NCBI GenBank assembly: GCA_900767915.1
Contig: CAAGAX010000034.1
Coordinates: forward strand, 1-42,483
DNA length: 42,483 bases
Reading direction: 5' to 3'
Origin: Acholeplasmatales bacterium
GTDB lineage: Bacteria > Bacillota_I > Bacilli_A > Acholeplasmatales > Anaeroplasmataceae
The notes beneath the pieces are model-generated. The model had not been told where the DNA came from. It saw nothing but the letters and a program-made list of their open reading frames with translations, and did not search any database. The translations under genes and the position numbers were made by a program. Shown here in pieces: positions 1 to 8,221 of this stretch (its first letter is position 1; every line of letters starts with the position of its first letter).

Positions 1-118
1 AGTCGAAAATACAATAGAAGTTGTTAAAAGAATGCATTTGATGAGAATTTCTAATGATATTATTGCAGAGGCCACAAATACATCATTAGAAGAAATTGAA
101 AAAATTATAAATGAGTAA
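1..118 (+). CDS. C-terminal end of a Rpn/PD-(D/E)XK nuclease transposase-like protein (partial)
   Basis: An open frame enters from the left edge (codons in phase with position 2) and stops at TAA 116-118. It gives 38 residues that end in a small helix-turn-helix-like tail, ISNDIIAEATNTSLEEIEKI. Tails of this kind (DIIxEATxxSxEEIEKI) close many Rpn-family recombination-promoting nucleases and related putative transposases. The catalytic part lies outside the window, so the family call rests on the tail alone. It is followed by a strong hairpin at 177-218. Confidence 0.45.
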   Translation, partial: VENTIEVVKRMHLMRISNDIIAEATNTSLEEIEKIINE

Positions 119-176
119 AACTATTATTGTAATCATTTAATAATTTTAAAGAAATAAAAAAATTGATTAAATAAAA

Positions 177-218
177 ATGGGGTTTCAAGCTAGACATTAA
201 TCTAGAATGGAACCTCAT
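177..218 (+). terminator. Long hairpin after the partial gene, probable terminator
   Basis: The arms at about 177-194 and 201-218 can pair over 18 positions with two G-U wobbles and two mismatches around a six-base loop. The 3' side runs into TTTGCTTTATT. It lies 59 bases after the stop of the partial gene. It could be that gene's terminator or the end of a small mobile element; the T-run is broken, so efficiency is uncertain. Confidence 0.4.
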
Positions 219-599
219 TTGCTTTATTATCTATAAAAAAATGTTTTTATTAAAATAGTGGATTACCACTATTAATTACAAATATTTTAGATGGCTTAAA
301 TTTTGACTTTTTTGGCATGAATTAAAAAATGAAAAAAACACTAATAATTGGATTACTAGTATTAAAACATAGGAGTTTATCTAGTATATTTGAATTAAGA
401 AAAATCTTTATTTTTTTGGGAAAATATGTTGAATTTTAAAATAACTACAAAACCAGCTAGAGAGAAACAAATTGTGTCAAAGGGAATAGTATTATGAAAT
501 AAAGGCTAGATTTATTATTGCTTCAATTGAAGATAAAAAAATAGCATATAATTCCGAATTGTAATATTCTAGATTAAAACAAAGCCAAATATGTGTTAA
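219..599. other. AT-rich stretch without a recognisable gene
   Basis: No open frame with a recognisable product is present on either strand. Short stop-interrupted stretches lie next to the IS1182-like relic. They may be further decayed mobile-element sequence, but I cannot identify them. Confidence 0.4.
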
Positions 600-852
600 A
601 TCAATATTTTTTCAAAAATAACTTTAGTTATTCGTTAAATATATCTTCAATATTGTCTTTTAAATAAAAATTAATAAAATTATCAAAGGTTCTATGGCTT
701 GAAGTTTCTTAATCTATTAAATACATATACACTAAGTTGATTTTACACTTGTCTTCAAGTAATCTTAAAGAGGCATAGTCATCTTTCATAAAACCGAAAA
801 GAACTATATTTAACATTTTAAGCAAATTATAACTGTTTCTTCCTTCTTGATT
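600..852 (-). pseudogene. Decayed N-terminal fragment of an IS1182-family transposase
   Basis: Read on the minus strand from about 852 down to about 620, one frame gives QEGRNSYNLLKML, then a VLFGFMKDDYASLRLLEDK-type stretch, then YMYLID, an in-frame stop, and SSHRTFDNFINFYLKDNIEDIF. This order matches the N-terminal (DUF772) region of IS1182-family transposases: a GR-Y-P/N lead, F-x-D-x-YxSLRxLE, a YMYL segment and a P/S-S-x-RTFxxFI segment. A faint continuation with another stop (IFEKILI) follows below 620. There is no start codon, the gene is broken and no C-terminal catalytic half follows, so it is a dead insertion-sequence remnant. Confidence 0.7.
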
Positions 853-902
853 TTAAACTGGTTTGAAACATTATTTTTGTTTATTGAAAACTGACTATTT
901 CT

Positions 903-2567
903 TTATGGCCCCTTTTTATATATTAAATTATAAGTATTTAAAAATAATTCCTTATTATTACCACTATTGTTACCATTAATAGGAGAACCATCCATATTTC
1001 CACTCCATATAGAAATTAAATATTCATTATTAAAGCCTATTATATATGAATCAAATAACGTAGATCCACTCTTTCCATATAAGGTATCATCTATTCTTCT
1101 ACCTAATGACCCTAATGTTGAATACTTAATATTAGGATCAAATGGATATTTTAAATAATCCTTTATTTTTAAACAAATTTTTTTATCTAAAAGCTTTTCT
1201 TTTTCTATTTTATAGATATATTTTTTATCTTTTATTTTAATAGCTTTGATAAATTTAGGATTTATATAATAACCATCCATAAAAAATTGTGAATATATTT
1301 TATTTAAATCAAATAATGAAATACCTATACTACCTAAAGCTAATGATGGATAAGCATTTGCGTTTATTTTATATTTTTTTAAGTGACATGATAATGTATT
1401 CATTCCTAAATTTAAATGCGTTAAAATGGCATAAGGATTATCTGATACAGCTATTGCTGTCTTTAAATCTATTTTTCCATAATATCTATTATTGCTATTC
1501 TCTATAGTAATGATTTCATTATTATAGGGAATAGAAATAATTTCACTTTTATATATTTTATCCTCCATATTACATTTAATAGCTTCATAGTATAACAAAG
1601 GCTTAATAGTAGAACCAATATCCCTTTTACTATTCATACATATAGAATAGCTTGAATTATAATAATTATTATTTCCAATGGAAGTGACAATATATCCATC
1701 CTTATTAGTTACTAGCATTGAAAATTGATACTTACCATTTAACCTTTCTAAATCTTTTTTATAATCAGTATAAATATAATACATATCATATTTACTACTA
1801 GCTTTATTTAAAGAATTAAATTCCTTCATTACCTGATCTATATAAAATAATCTATTACTTGGAATATAATTCTTATTAATATTTAATTTTATTGGATTCA
1901 ATAATTCTTTATATTCTAATTCATTTAATAGTCCATTATTAAATAAAATATCTATAATATTATTAGTCTTTTTATTCCATTTATCTAGGTTATTAGAATA
2001 TATAGAAGGGGAATTCCATAAGGCAATAAATGAAATTAATTCTTTATCATTTAATTCATAATATTCTTTATTATAATAATATTTAGAAGCATTAGCTAAA
2101 CCATAGATATTATTACCAAAATAAATAGATGCTAAATAATCATTAAATATTTCATTTTTACTAAGCATATTTTCTATTTTATATGCTAATAATATTTCAT
2201 TAGACTTTCTTTTAATAGTTTTACTATTATTCAAATAAATATTTTTAATCATTTGTTGAGTAATAGTAGAACCACCACTTCTATTATTAGTAAATAAATT
2301 ATCATATAAAGCTCTTGAGGTGCTACAAATATTAACTCCATTATGACTATAAAAGCTTTTATCTTCAATTTCTAATATATAGGATATATATTTAGAATTT
2401 AATTTATTTATATCTATACTATTAGAAGCTTTATTATTAATTATATATGCTATTTCTTTATTATTTTCATCTAATATGATTATTCTTTTATAATTACCTA
2501 TATCATCCTTTAAATATATAAATATTATAATAATAGGTAATAATATTAGTATTATTTTTTTCTTCAC
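903..2567 (-). CDS. Class A penicillin-binding protein (peptidoglycan glycosyltransferase/transpeptidase)
   Basis: A bifunctional cell-wall enzyme that polymerises lipid II and cross-links stem peptides outside the membrane. From the start used here (GTG at 2567, 554 residues) there is a short cytoplasmic lysine run, one membrane anchor at about 4-19, and a GT51 domain with the catalytic Glu in EDKSFYSH (Glu68) and the GGSTITQQ motif (about 98-105). The transpeptidase domain has all three active-site motifs: STIK (Ser319-Lys322), SDN (375-377) and KSG (499-501). An upstream in-frame ATG at 2612 has no ribosome-binding site, whereas GGTGA lies just ahead of the GTG. It is shorter than typical PBP1a/b proteins, without an obvious C-terminal extension. 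It is divergent from the CDF gene at 2682 and lies next to mobile-element debris. Confidence 0.9.
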   Translation of the reverse strand: MKKKIILILLPIIIIFIYLKDDIGNYKRIIILDENNKEIAYIINNKASNSIDINKLNSKYISYILEIEDKSFYSHNGVNICSTSRALYDNLFTNNRSGGSTITQQMIKNIYLNNSKTIKRKSNEILLAYKIENMLSKNEIFNDYLASIYFGNNIYGLANASKYYYNKEYYELNDKELISFIALWNSPSIYSNNLDKWNKKTNNIIDILFNNGLLNELEYKELLNPIKLNINKNYIPSNRLFYIDQVMKEFNSLNKASSKYDMYYIYTDYKKDLERLNGKYQFSMLVTNKDGYIVTSIGNNNYYNSSYSICMNSKRDIGSTIKPLLYYEAIKCNMEDKIYKSEIISIPYNNEIITIENSNNRYYGKIDLKTAIAVSDNPYAILTHLNLGMNTLSCHLKKYKINANAYPSLALGSIGISLFDLNKIYSQFFMDGYYINPKFIKAIKIKDKKYIYKIEKEKLLDKKICLKIKDYLKYPFDPNIKYSTLGSLGRRIDDTLYGKSGSTLFDSYIIGFNNEYLISIWSGNMDGSPINGNNSGNNKELFLNTYNLIYKKGP

Positions 2568-2620
2568 ATTATCACCATTCTTATTTTTACCTAAAATAAA
2601 AAAGTTAGTCATACATTAAA

Positions 2621-2648
2621 TTGATTAATTTTTTTAAAGTGATATAAT
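2621..2648 (+). promoter_or_regulatory. Predicted SigA promoter for the CDF transporter
   Basis: TTGATT at 2621-2626 and TATAAT at 2643-2648 are separated by 16 bases. The transcript would start near 2655, about 27 bases before the ATG at 2682. This is the divergent intergenic region with the penicillin-binding protein gene. Confidence 0.6.
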
Positions 2649-2681
2649 TTTATTTAATTGTTAATATTGGGAGTGAATTTT

Positions 2682-3869
2682 ATGGTTAATTTTTTAAGAA
2701 GGCTATTTATTAAAAACTATAATGATACAACAAATCCTAAGGTAAGAGAAGGCCATGGCTTACTAGCATCAATAGTTGGTATTATTTCTAATTTCCTTTT
2801 ATTCTTAGTTAAGCTATTATCAGGTATATTTTCTAATAGTATTTCAATACTAGCAGATTCTATTAATAATTTATCAGATATGTCATCATGCATTGCATCA
2901 ACAATAGGCTTTAAAATGGCTTCACGTCCTGCAGATAGTAAGCATCCCTTTGGACATGAGAGAATTGAATATATAATTGGATTGATAATTTCAATTGTTG
3001 TTATCTTTGTTGGTGGTAGCTTATTTATATCCTCTATAGAAAAAATAATTGAAAATCCTAAAGTAGAGGTATCTAATGTAATTAGATATATATCAATAGG
3101 TATTTTAATATTATCTATTTTAATTAAGCTATGGATGGCCTATTTTTATAAGAAGCTATCAAAGATTATTGATTCAGTAGCTTTAGATGCTTCTAGTAAG
3201 GATTGTAGAAATGATTGTATTTCAACATCATCTATTTTAATTGGTACTATAATTTCTTTAATATGGCCAAATATTCCTTTTTCTTTAGATGGAGTATTAG
3301 GAGTTTTAGTTTCAATATTTATTGTTGTTTCAGGTTTTTTTATGATAAAAGAATCTACAGATCCATTAATTGGCGAAGCAGTTGATTATAATTTTGTTAA
3401 AGAAATTGTACATTATATAATAAGCTTTAAAGGTGTTTTAGGTATTCATGATTTAGTTTGTCATAGATATGGTCCTACAAAATGTTTTATGACAGTTCAT
3501 GTTGAAGTTGATAGTAGAAATGATATTATTAAAAGTCATGAGCTTATTGATACAATAGAGCTTAATGTTAAAAATAAGTATGGTGTTGAATTAACTATTC
3601 ATATGGATCCATTGGTATTAGATGATGATGATATTAATGAATTAAAGGTTAAGCTAAAGTATATACTAAGTAATATAGATAGTAATTTGTCATTCCATGA
3701 TTTAAGAATGATTAAAAGAGATTATAATAATACTATTTTATTTGATGTAGTTGTTCCTTATAATTTTAAATATTCTAATGAAGAAATACAAAAAATGATT
3801 GAAGATAAGCTTGTTTGTAATTATAATTACAATTTAATTATTGAATTTGATCACAAATATATAGATTAG
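2682..3869 (+). CDS. Cation diffusion facilitator (CDF) efflux transporter, manganese-type
   Basis: A membrane antiporter that exports a divalent metal in exchange for protons. It has 395 residues, with about six transmembrane segments in the first 230 and a cytoplasmic C-terminal domain. The transport-site motif in TM2 is DSINNLSD (Asp59, Asp66), followed by the family signature HPFGHER (88-94). The second half-site reads DCRND (Asp174, Asp178). The all-Asp D-x(n)-D plus DxxxD arrangement, rather than HxxxD, is typical of the Mn/Fe-type CDFs such as MneP/MntE, so manganese export is the likeliest role. The ATG at 2682 is chosen because GGGAGTGA lies directly upstream; an in-frame earlier codon at 2658 has no such site. 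It appears to be monocistronic. Confidence 0.88.
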   Translation: MVNFLRRLFIKNYNDTTNPKVREGHGLLASIVGIISNFLLFLVKLLSGIFSNSISILADSINNLSDMSSCIASTIGFKMASRPADSKHPFGHERIEYIIGLIISIVVIFVGGSLFISSIEKIIENPKVEVSNVIRYISIGILILSILIKLWMAYFYKKLSKIIDSVALDASSKDCRNDCISTSSILIGTIISLIWPNIPFSLDGVLGVLVSIFIVVSGFFMIKESTDPLIGEAVDYNFVKEIVHYIISFKGVLGIHDLVCHRYGPTKCFMTVHVEVDSRNDIIKSHELIDTIELNVKNKYGVELTIHMDPLVLDDDDINELKVKLKYILSNIDSNLSFHDLRMIKRDYNNTILFDVVVPYNFKYSNEEIQKMIEDKLVCNYNYNLIIEFDHKYID

Positions 3870-3879
3870 ATATTATAAA

Positions 3880-3908
3880 TTGGACTTTTATATAAAAAAA
3901 TGATAAAA
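3880..3908 (+). promoter_or_regulatory. Predicted promoter for the DAHP synthase gene
   Basis: TTGGAC at 3880-3885 is followed after 16 bases by GATAAA (within TGATAAAAT, 3901-3909). It sits in the 68-base gap between the CDF stop and the DAHP synthase start. The -10 differs from consensus, so support is moderate. Confidence 0.45.
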
Positions 3909-3937
3909 TAAATTTCGAGTTTTATGAGGTGAAATGT

Positions 3938-4978
3938 ATGAATATGATTTTTAAAAGAAAGCTTCCAATTCCTCAAGAAATAAAGGCTATGTACCCTTTA
4001 GATGAAAAGCTAGCTTTAATTAAAAAGAAAAATGATGAAGAAATACAAGATATAATTACAGGTAAAAGTAATAAGCTATTATTAATAATTGGTCCTTGCT
4101 CTAGCGATAGAGAGGATGCAGTTATGGACTATATGAAAAGATTAAGAGTGCTACAAGAAAAGGTTAAGGATGAAATATTTATTGTACCTAGAGTATATAC
4201 TAATAAGCCAAGAACCACTGGTGCTGGATATAAGGGTATGCTACATCAGCCTGATCCTAATGGTAATCCTGATATGCTTAAGGGATTAATAGCAATTAGA
4301 AAAATACATATGGATGTATTAAAGCAAACAGGCTTTTCTACAGCTGATGAGATGCTTTACCCTGAGAATTATCGTTTTTTAAATGATTTATTATCCTATG
4401 TAGCAGTAGGAGCTAGAAGTGTTGAAAATCAACAGCATAGATTAACTGCATCTGGTGCTGATGTACCAATGGGCATGAAAAATCCTACATCTGGTGATTT
4501 GTCTGTTATGATGAATTCAATAAATGCTGCTCAGCATGGACATACATTTATTTATCGTAATTGGGAGGTAGAAACATTAGGTAATCCCTTAGCACATGCT
4601 ATTTTACGTGGATATGTTGATGAAAAAGGTGTTTCTCATCCTAATTATCATTATGAGGATTTATTAGAATTAAATGAATTATATAAGAAATCAGGATTTA
4701 TGAATCCTGCAGTTATTGTTGATTGTAATCATTCTAATTCTAATAAAAAGTATTTAGAGCAGGTTAGAATAGCTAAAGAGGTACTTCATTCTACTAGACA
4801 TAATCCTGATATTAAAAAGCTTGTTAAGGGATTAATGCTTGAATCATATTTAGAGGATGGTAATCAGCCTATAGATGGAGGATGCTATGGAAAATCTATT
4901 ACTGATCCATGCTTAGGCTGGGATAAGACTGAAGAGCTAATCTTAGATTTAGCTAATTTAAGACGTTTAGATAAATAA
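3938..4978 (+). CDS. aroF: 3-deoxy-7-phosphoheptulonate (DAHP) synthase, AroG/F-type class I
   Basis: Catalyses the first step of the shikimate pathway, joining phosphoenolpyruvate and erythrose 4-phosphate to DAHP, in the cytoplasm. The 346-residue TIM barrel carries the class I hallmarks: GPCSS (metal-binding Cys), a KPRTTGAGYKG phosphate-binding loop, GARSVENQQHR, and DCNHSNSNK near the C-terminus. There is no fused chorismate mutase or ferredoxin-like regulatory domain, which places it with the E. coli AroF/AroG/AroH subgroup rather than the Bacillus AroA(Q) type. Feedback control by an aromatic amino acid would be expected but cannot be typed here. The start at 3938 follows GAGGTGA by eight bases; a GTG three codons earlier is part of that ribosome-binding site. 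It stands alone, with its own promoter and terminator. Confidence 0.93.
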   Translation: MNMIFKRKLPIPQEIKAMYPLDEKLALIKKKNDEEIQDIITGKSNKLLLIIGPCSSDREDAVMDYMKRLRVLQEKVKDEIFIVPRVYTNKPRTTGAGYKGMLHQPDPNGNPDMLKGLIAIRKIHMDVLKQTGFSTADEMLYPENYRFLNDLLSYVAVGARSVENQQHRLTASGADVPMGMKNPTSGDLSVMMNSINAAQHGHTFIYRNWEVETLGNPLAHAILRGYVDEKGVSHPNYHYEDLLELNELYKKSGFMNPAVIVDCNHSNSNKKYLEQVRIAKEVLHSTRHNPDIKKLVKGLMLESYLEDGNQPIDGGCYGKSITDPCLGWDKTEELILDLANLRRLDK

Positions 4979-5003
4979 TTGGCTGATTTTAGCCAATTTT
5001 TTT
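4977..5003 (+). terminator. Rho-independent terminator of the DAHP synthase gene
   Basis: An eight-base perfect stem (AATTGGCT/AGCCAATT) with the loop GATTTT is followed by a run of T. It overlaps the end of the stop codon. Confidence 0.88.
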
Positions 5004-5316
5004 ATTATATATTTAGGTAATTTCAAAAAGAAGTAGCTAGATAAAATAACATACTAGTTATACTGATTGTAGTAAATACCAAAGCTTTAGTAATAGCCAA
5101 TTTGTCTTTAATATATAAATTATTTTATTAAAGAAAATTAAAGTAAAATATACTTGATAGCATTTTAAAAGAATATGACCACAATTTTTAATTACTTTAT
5201 TATTTTTTTCATTAAGCTATTATAGTTACTTATTATAAGACTAATAAGCTTGCTATAGACTAAAGGGAATTATTTAAATAAATATTTTCTTATTTTAGTC
5301 AATTTTAATTTTTTAG
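5004..5316. other. Intergenic region with no recognisable gene
   Basis: About 310 AT-rich bases between the DAHP synthase terminator and the rlmB promoter. I see no open frame with a plausible product, no tRNA-like T-loop and no clear repeat. Confidence 0.5.
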
Positions 5317-5345
5317 TTCAAATAGCATATTAAGTATGATATAAT
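5317..5345 (+). promoter_or_regulatory. Predicted extended -10 promoter for rlmB-sigH
   Basis: TGaTATAAT (TG at 5337-5338, TATAAT at 5340-5345) has a weak -35, TTCAAA, 17 bases upstream. The start codon of rlmB follows at 5368. Confidence 0.6.
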
Positions 5346-5367
5346 TTTATTGTTCATGGTGACTAAT

Positions 5368-6081
5368 ATGATAAAAATTTATGGAAAAAATTGTATTTAT
5401 GCAGCAATAAAAGCTAAAAGTCCAATTAAAAAATTATTTTTATTGGATACTATTTCTAAAAAGGATAAAAATATTATAGATATAGCTAATAAAAACTATA
5501 ATTATGAAATTGTATCTAAGGCATTTATGGATAAGGAATTTGGCACATCTCATCAAGGATATGGTGCTTATAGAGAAAACTATTTAGCATATAGCGATAG
5601 TGATTTAGACTTATTCAATGATTCTAAAAGAATATTAGCCTTAGATGGAATTGAAGACCCACATAATTTAGGTGCTATACTAAGAAGTGTAGATGCCTTT
5701 GGCTATGATTTAGTTATTTTACCTAAAAATAGAAGTGTTTCAATTAATGAAACAGTTGCTCATGTTTCTACAGGTGCAATTGAATATACTAAGATTATGT
5801 ATGTAAACAGTCTTTATAATACAATAGAAGCTTTAAAGAAAATGAATTATTGGATTTGTGGTACTGATGCAAAGGGTGATACTCTTTTAACACAAATTGA
5901 TAAAGAGCGTAAGCTTTGTATTATTATTGGTTCTGAGGGCTTTGGTATGAGTAAAACTCTAGTTAAGGCATGCGATTATTTAATTACAATTCCTATGGTA
6001 GGACATGTTAATAGCTTAAATGCTTCTGTAAGTACAGCAATTGTATTACAAGCTTTAATAAACAATGGTAAAGAGATTTGA
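5368..6081 (+). CDS. rlmB: 23S rRNA (guanosine-2'-O-)-methyltransferase RlmB (TrmH/SPOUT family)
   Basis: SAM-dependent 2'-O-methyltransferase that modifies a guanosine in 23S rRNA. The 237-residue protein has the N-terminal substrate-binding domain (starting IYGKNCIYAAIKAKSPIKKL) and a C-terminal SPOUT knot. Motif 1 is GIEDPHNLGAILRSVDAFG with the catalytic Arg, motif 2 is IIGSEGFGMS, and motif 3 is IPMVGHVNSLNASVSTAI. The ATG at 5368 is chosen because GGTGA lies seven bases ahead; the earlier in-frame codons include that site. It overlaps the next gene by 17 bases. In Bacillus the same gene (yacO) precedes yacP and sigH; yacP is absent here. Confidence 0.92.
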   Translation: MIKIYGKNCIYAAIKAKSPIKKLFLLDTISKKDKNIIDIANKNYNYEIVSKAFMDKEFGTSHQGYGAYRENYLAYSDSDLDLFNDSKRILALDGIEDPHNLGAILRSVDAFGYDLVILPKNRSVSINETVAHVSTGAIEYTKIMYVNSLYNTIEALKKMNYWICGTDAKGDTLLTQIDKERKLCIIIGSEGFGMSKTLVKACDYLITIPMVGHVNSLNASVSTAIVLQALINNGKEI

Positions 6082-6595
6082 TAATTACAATGATTATGAA
6101 TTATTATATTTAATTAGAGAGGGTAGCGAGTTTGCATTAAACTATTTATTTAAAAAATATGATGTTTTAATATATAAGGTAGCATTCAAATTCTATCCTA
6201 ATGATGATAAATTTGAAGATTTATTACAAGAAGGAAGAATGGTCTTATATAGATGTATAAATAAATTTGATTTTAATAAGGGAACTAGCTTCTATTCTTT
6301 TTTTAATGTTTGCTTAAAAAGGTATTATATTAAGCTTATGAATGAGGATTATTATTCTAATTCATATGTTTGTAAGGATTTGGGATATTTACCTGATTCT
6401 CAAAATATAGGATACTCTAAAATATTTATTCTTAGTCAAAAGCTAAAGGATACAGAATATTATGATATGTTTGTAGAATGCTTAATAGAAAATATGTCTT
6501 TATCTGATTATGCTAAAAAGTATAATATTTCTTATGCTAAGTGTTATAGAAAATATAATATGATGCTTGAAAAGCTAAAAAATTTATTGACTTAG
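6065..6595 (+). CDS. sigH: RNA polymerase sigma factor, SigH (Spo0H)-like
   Basis: Sigma-70-family factor of 176 residues. Region 2 spans roughly residues 20-90 and includes the core-binding FEDLLQEGRMVLYRCINKFD segment and a TSFYSFFNVCLKRYY stretch where region 2.3-2.4 lies. The end (about 143-176, MSLSDYAKKYNISYAKCYRK) looks like a helix-turn-helix of region 4.2. SigH of Bacillus directs transition-phase and early sporulation genes. The assignment rests on the family fold plus position: it lies between rlmB and rpmG-secE-nusG exactly as in Bacillus. It is about 40 residues shorter than Bacillus SigH and quite divergent. The start overlaps the rlmB end and has no strong ribosome-binding site, suggesting translational coupling. 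Confidence 0.82.
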   Translation: MVKRFDNYNDYELLYLIREGSEFALNYLFKKYDVLIYKVAFKFYPNDDKFEDLLQEGRMVLYRCINKFDFNKGTSFYSFFNVCLKRYYIKLMNEDYYSNSYVCKDLGYLPDSQNIGYSKIFILSQKLKDTEYYDMFVECLIENMSLSDYAKKYNISYAKCYRKYNMMLEKLKNLLT

Positions 6596-6615
6596 AATAT
6601 TATTTGGGATAAAAT
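6587..6615 (+). promoter_or_regulatory. Predicted SigA promoter for rpmG-secE-nusG
   Basis: TTGACT at 6587-6592 (inside the sigH end) and TAAAAT at 6610-6615 are separated by 17 bases. Downstream, 6614-6634 can form a small 7-bp hairpin (ATATCCA/TGGATAT) with a T-run five bases further on, a possible weak attenuator before rpmG. Confidence 0.55.
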
Positions 6616-6669
6616 ATCCATAGAGCCTGGATATAAGGTTTTTTTATTTTGGATTAAATGGAGGATAGT

Positions 6670-6819
6670 ATGCGCGAGAAGGTTATACTAATCTGTGAGG
6701 AATGCTTAAGTCGTAACTATACTACTACAAAAAATCCTCAAAAACAGGTTGAAAGAATTGAATTAAGAAAATTTTGTAAAAACTGCAATAAATATACAAT
6801 TCATAAAGAATCTAGATAA
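6670..6819 (+). CDS. rpmG: 50S ribosomal protein L33 (RpmG), zinc-binding form
   Basis: A 49-residue basic protein with two CxxC pairs (Cys9/Cys12 and Cys36/Cys39) in the L33 pattern: RNYTTTKN in the middle and KFCxxCxKYTxHKESR at the end. Retaining both pairs marks it as the zinc-containing C+ form. GGAGG lies six bases upstream of the ATG. The gene is followed 11 bases later by secE, as expected for the rpmG-secE-nusG cluster. Confidence 0.95.
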   Translation: MREKVILICEECLSRNYTTTKNPQKQVERIELRKFCKNCNKYTIHKESR

Positions 6820-6830
6820 GGAGAAATAAG

Positions 6831-7298
6831 ATGGCTGAAAATAATTCTGTTAAAAATGAAGTTGAAAAGAAAATTCAAAAGCAAATAGAAAAGAAAGCTG
6901 AAAAGAATGAACGCTTAGGTGTTTATCGTATTATAGAATATATAAAGGAAGAGCATAAATGGGAAAGCTATTTCTTCTTATTTATATCTTTAGTAACATT
7001 AATTTTAGGTTGTTTAATTTTAACAGGTACATTAGTTGTTAAGAGTGATTTCCCACTTATTGGTTCATTTCCAACAGTATTTGCCTGGATATTAGTAGTC
7101 TTTGCGGCTATTGGTTTAATATATGCTATTTATCCATTCTTTAAACCAGCATTCCCTGAATTAAAGAAAATTACTTGGTTAACTCCTAAGAAATTCTTAG
7201 GTGATACTATTCGTGTATTCTTATTTTTAATAATATTTACTTTATTATTCTTACTATATGATTCTTTTATTGCTGAAATTTTAGCATTAATATTCTAG
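6831..7298 (+). CDS. secE: Preprotein translocase subunit SecE, extended three-helix form
   Basis: Essential small subunit of the SecYEG channel. The C-terminal third has the diagnostic SecE segment FPELKKITWLTPKKFLGDT (about 108-126), an amphipathic helix, followed by the final transmembrane helix (127-153). Unusually for a Gram-positive, whose SecE is normally about 60 residues with one helix, this protein has 155 residues. It has a charged N-terminal coiled-coil-like run (about 8-30) and two extra transmembrane helices (about 47-70 and 80-104), like the E. coli architecture. AAGGAGA precedes the ATG. It is co-transcribed with rpmG and nusG. Confidence 0.92.
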   Translation: MAENNSVKNEVEKKIQKQIEKKAEKNERLGVYRIIEYIKEEHKWESYFFLFISLVTLILGCLILTGTLVVKSDFPLIGSFPTVFAWILVVFAAIGLIYAIYPFFKPAFPELKKITWLTPKKFLGDTIRVFLFLIIFTLLFLLYDSFIAEILALIF

Positions 7299-7308
7299 GG
7301 GTGAAGAT

Positions 7309-7851
7309 ATGAAAAGATGGTATGTTGTTACAACCTATTCTGGTTTTGAAAATTCAGTTAAACAAGATCTAGAGCGTCGTATGGAATCAATGAATATGAC
7401 TCATTTAATTTATCAGGTTTTAGTTCCTGAAGAAATTGAAGAAGTAACTGATAAAAAGGGTAAGGTTAAGCAAAAAATCAATAAGATGTTCCCTGGATAT
7501 GTATTCGTTGAAATGGAAGTTGAAGGCGAAATGGATGAAAAAGCTTGGTTCATGGTACGTAATACACCAAAGGTTACAGGCTTTTTAGGTTCATCTGGTG
7601 GTGGTACTAAACCAGTTCCAGTTCCAAAGGATGAAATGGATGAAATTTTAAGAAAGCTTGGAATTGTTACTAAGCCTAAATTCGAGATTGAAGCTGGAGA
7701 TCGTGTTGAGATTTCTGATGGTTCATTCAAGGGTATGATTGGTGATGTATCATCAGTTAATGCTGAAAAGGAAGAATTAACAGTATTAATTGATATGTTT
7801 GGTCGTCAAACACCAATGGAATTCCATATTAAGCAAGTTAAGAAGCTTTAA
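7309..7851 (+). CDS. nusG: Transcription termination/antitermination protein NusG
   Basis: Processivity and pausing factor that binds the RNA polymerase clamp. The 180-residue protein starts with the NGN domain (KRWYVVTTYSGFENSVKQDL, FPGYVFVEM at about 63-71, VRNTPKVTGFLG). It ends with a KOW domain from about 125 (EAGDRVEISDGSFKGMIGDV). GGGGTGAAG directly precedes the ATG, 10 bases after secE. A terminator follows at once. The rplK-rplA genes that usually come next are absent, replaced by the c-di-GMP locus. Confidence 0.97.
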   Translation: MKRWYVVTTYSGFENSVKQDLERRMESMNMTHLIYQVLVPEEIEEVTDKKGKVKQKINKMFPGYVFVEMEVEGEMDEKAWFMVRNTPKVTGFLGSSGGGTKPVPVPKDEMDEILRKLGIVTKPKFEIEAGDRVEISDGSFKGMIGDVSSVNAEKEELTVLIDMFGRQTPMEFHIKQVKKL

Positions 7852-7853
7852 TT

Positions 7854-7876
7854 AAAACGTCAGAAATGACGTTTTT
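7854..7876 (+). terminator. Rho-independent terminator after nusG
   Basis: A nine-base perfect stem (AAAACGTCA/TGACGTTTT) with a GAAA loop runs directly into a T-tract. It closes the rpmG-secE-nusG unit. Confidence 0.9.
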
Positions 7877-8084
7877 CGTTTATTTATAATAGATAAGCTT
7901 TAATATAATTAATTCATCTTATAAATAAAGGATTCATATTGACAAAAAATAAATAATATTTTTATATTAGCTATAAATATTTATTAGATTTTAATTAAAG
8001 TTTTATTTTTTAATATTTTTTTCATTATACTATTAATATTTATTTGAAAATAATATTTTCATCATTAAAAAACTATACTTTTTA

Positions 8085-8113
8085 TTGATTTGAATTCTTA
8101 AAAATGGTAAAAT
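8085..8113 (+). promoter_or_regulatory. Predicted promoter of the first c-di-GMP riboswitch operon
   Basis: TTGATT at 8085-8090 and TAAAAT at 8108-8113 are separated by 17 bases, with an extended -10 TG at 8105-8106. Transcription would start near 8120, about 37 bases before the aptamer. The AT-rich stretch 7877-8084 upstream holds no gene that I can recognise. Confidence 0.65.
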
Positions 8114-8156
8114 ACTAGTAACTAGATACATTAATTATATTCTAATGAATATAAAT

Positions 8157-8221
8157 AGGGCAAAGCTAGAGAAATCTAGTGACGCAAAGCTAAAGGGTCC
8201 ATAAAAGGATAGCCAGTTGCA
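8157..8221 (+). promoter_or_regulatory. c-di-GMP-I (GEMM-I) riboswitch aptamer, operon 1
   Basis: The order of conserved elements matches GEMM-I: AGGGCAAA, a hairpin CTAGA/TCTAG capped by a GAAA tetraloop, the invariant TGACGCAAAGC, a second helix beginning AGGGTCC, then AGCCAGTTGC. The 5' gcaa can pair with the 3' ttgc to close the domain. The ligand is cyclic di-GMP by family knowledge. The 3' strand (8213-8220) is also part of the downstream terminator stem, so ligand binding and termination are mutually exclusive, an ON-switch arrangement. It controls the four-gene operon from 8265 to 22603. Confidence 0.93.

Noticed and set aside
5004..5316. Search for tRNA genes or a riboswitch in the gap before rlmB
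   Set aside because: There is no T-loop-like GGTTCGAATCC, no acceptor stem pairing and no conserved aptamer core.
7413..7730. A 105-residue open frame on the minus strand
   Set aside because: It lies wholly inside nusG, lacks a ribosome-binding site and has no recognisable product.
8157..8221. Alternative reading of the first riboswitch as a 3',3'-cGAMP (GEMM-Ib) variant
   Set aside because: The bases in the GGGCAAA core appear to be those of the normal c-di-GMP class. I cannot run the alignment that would settle it, so the standard class is kept.
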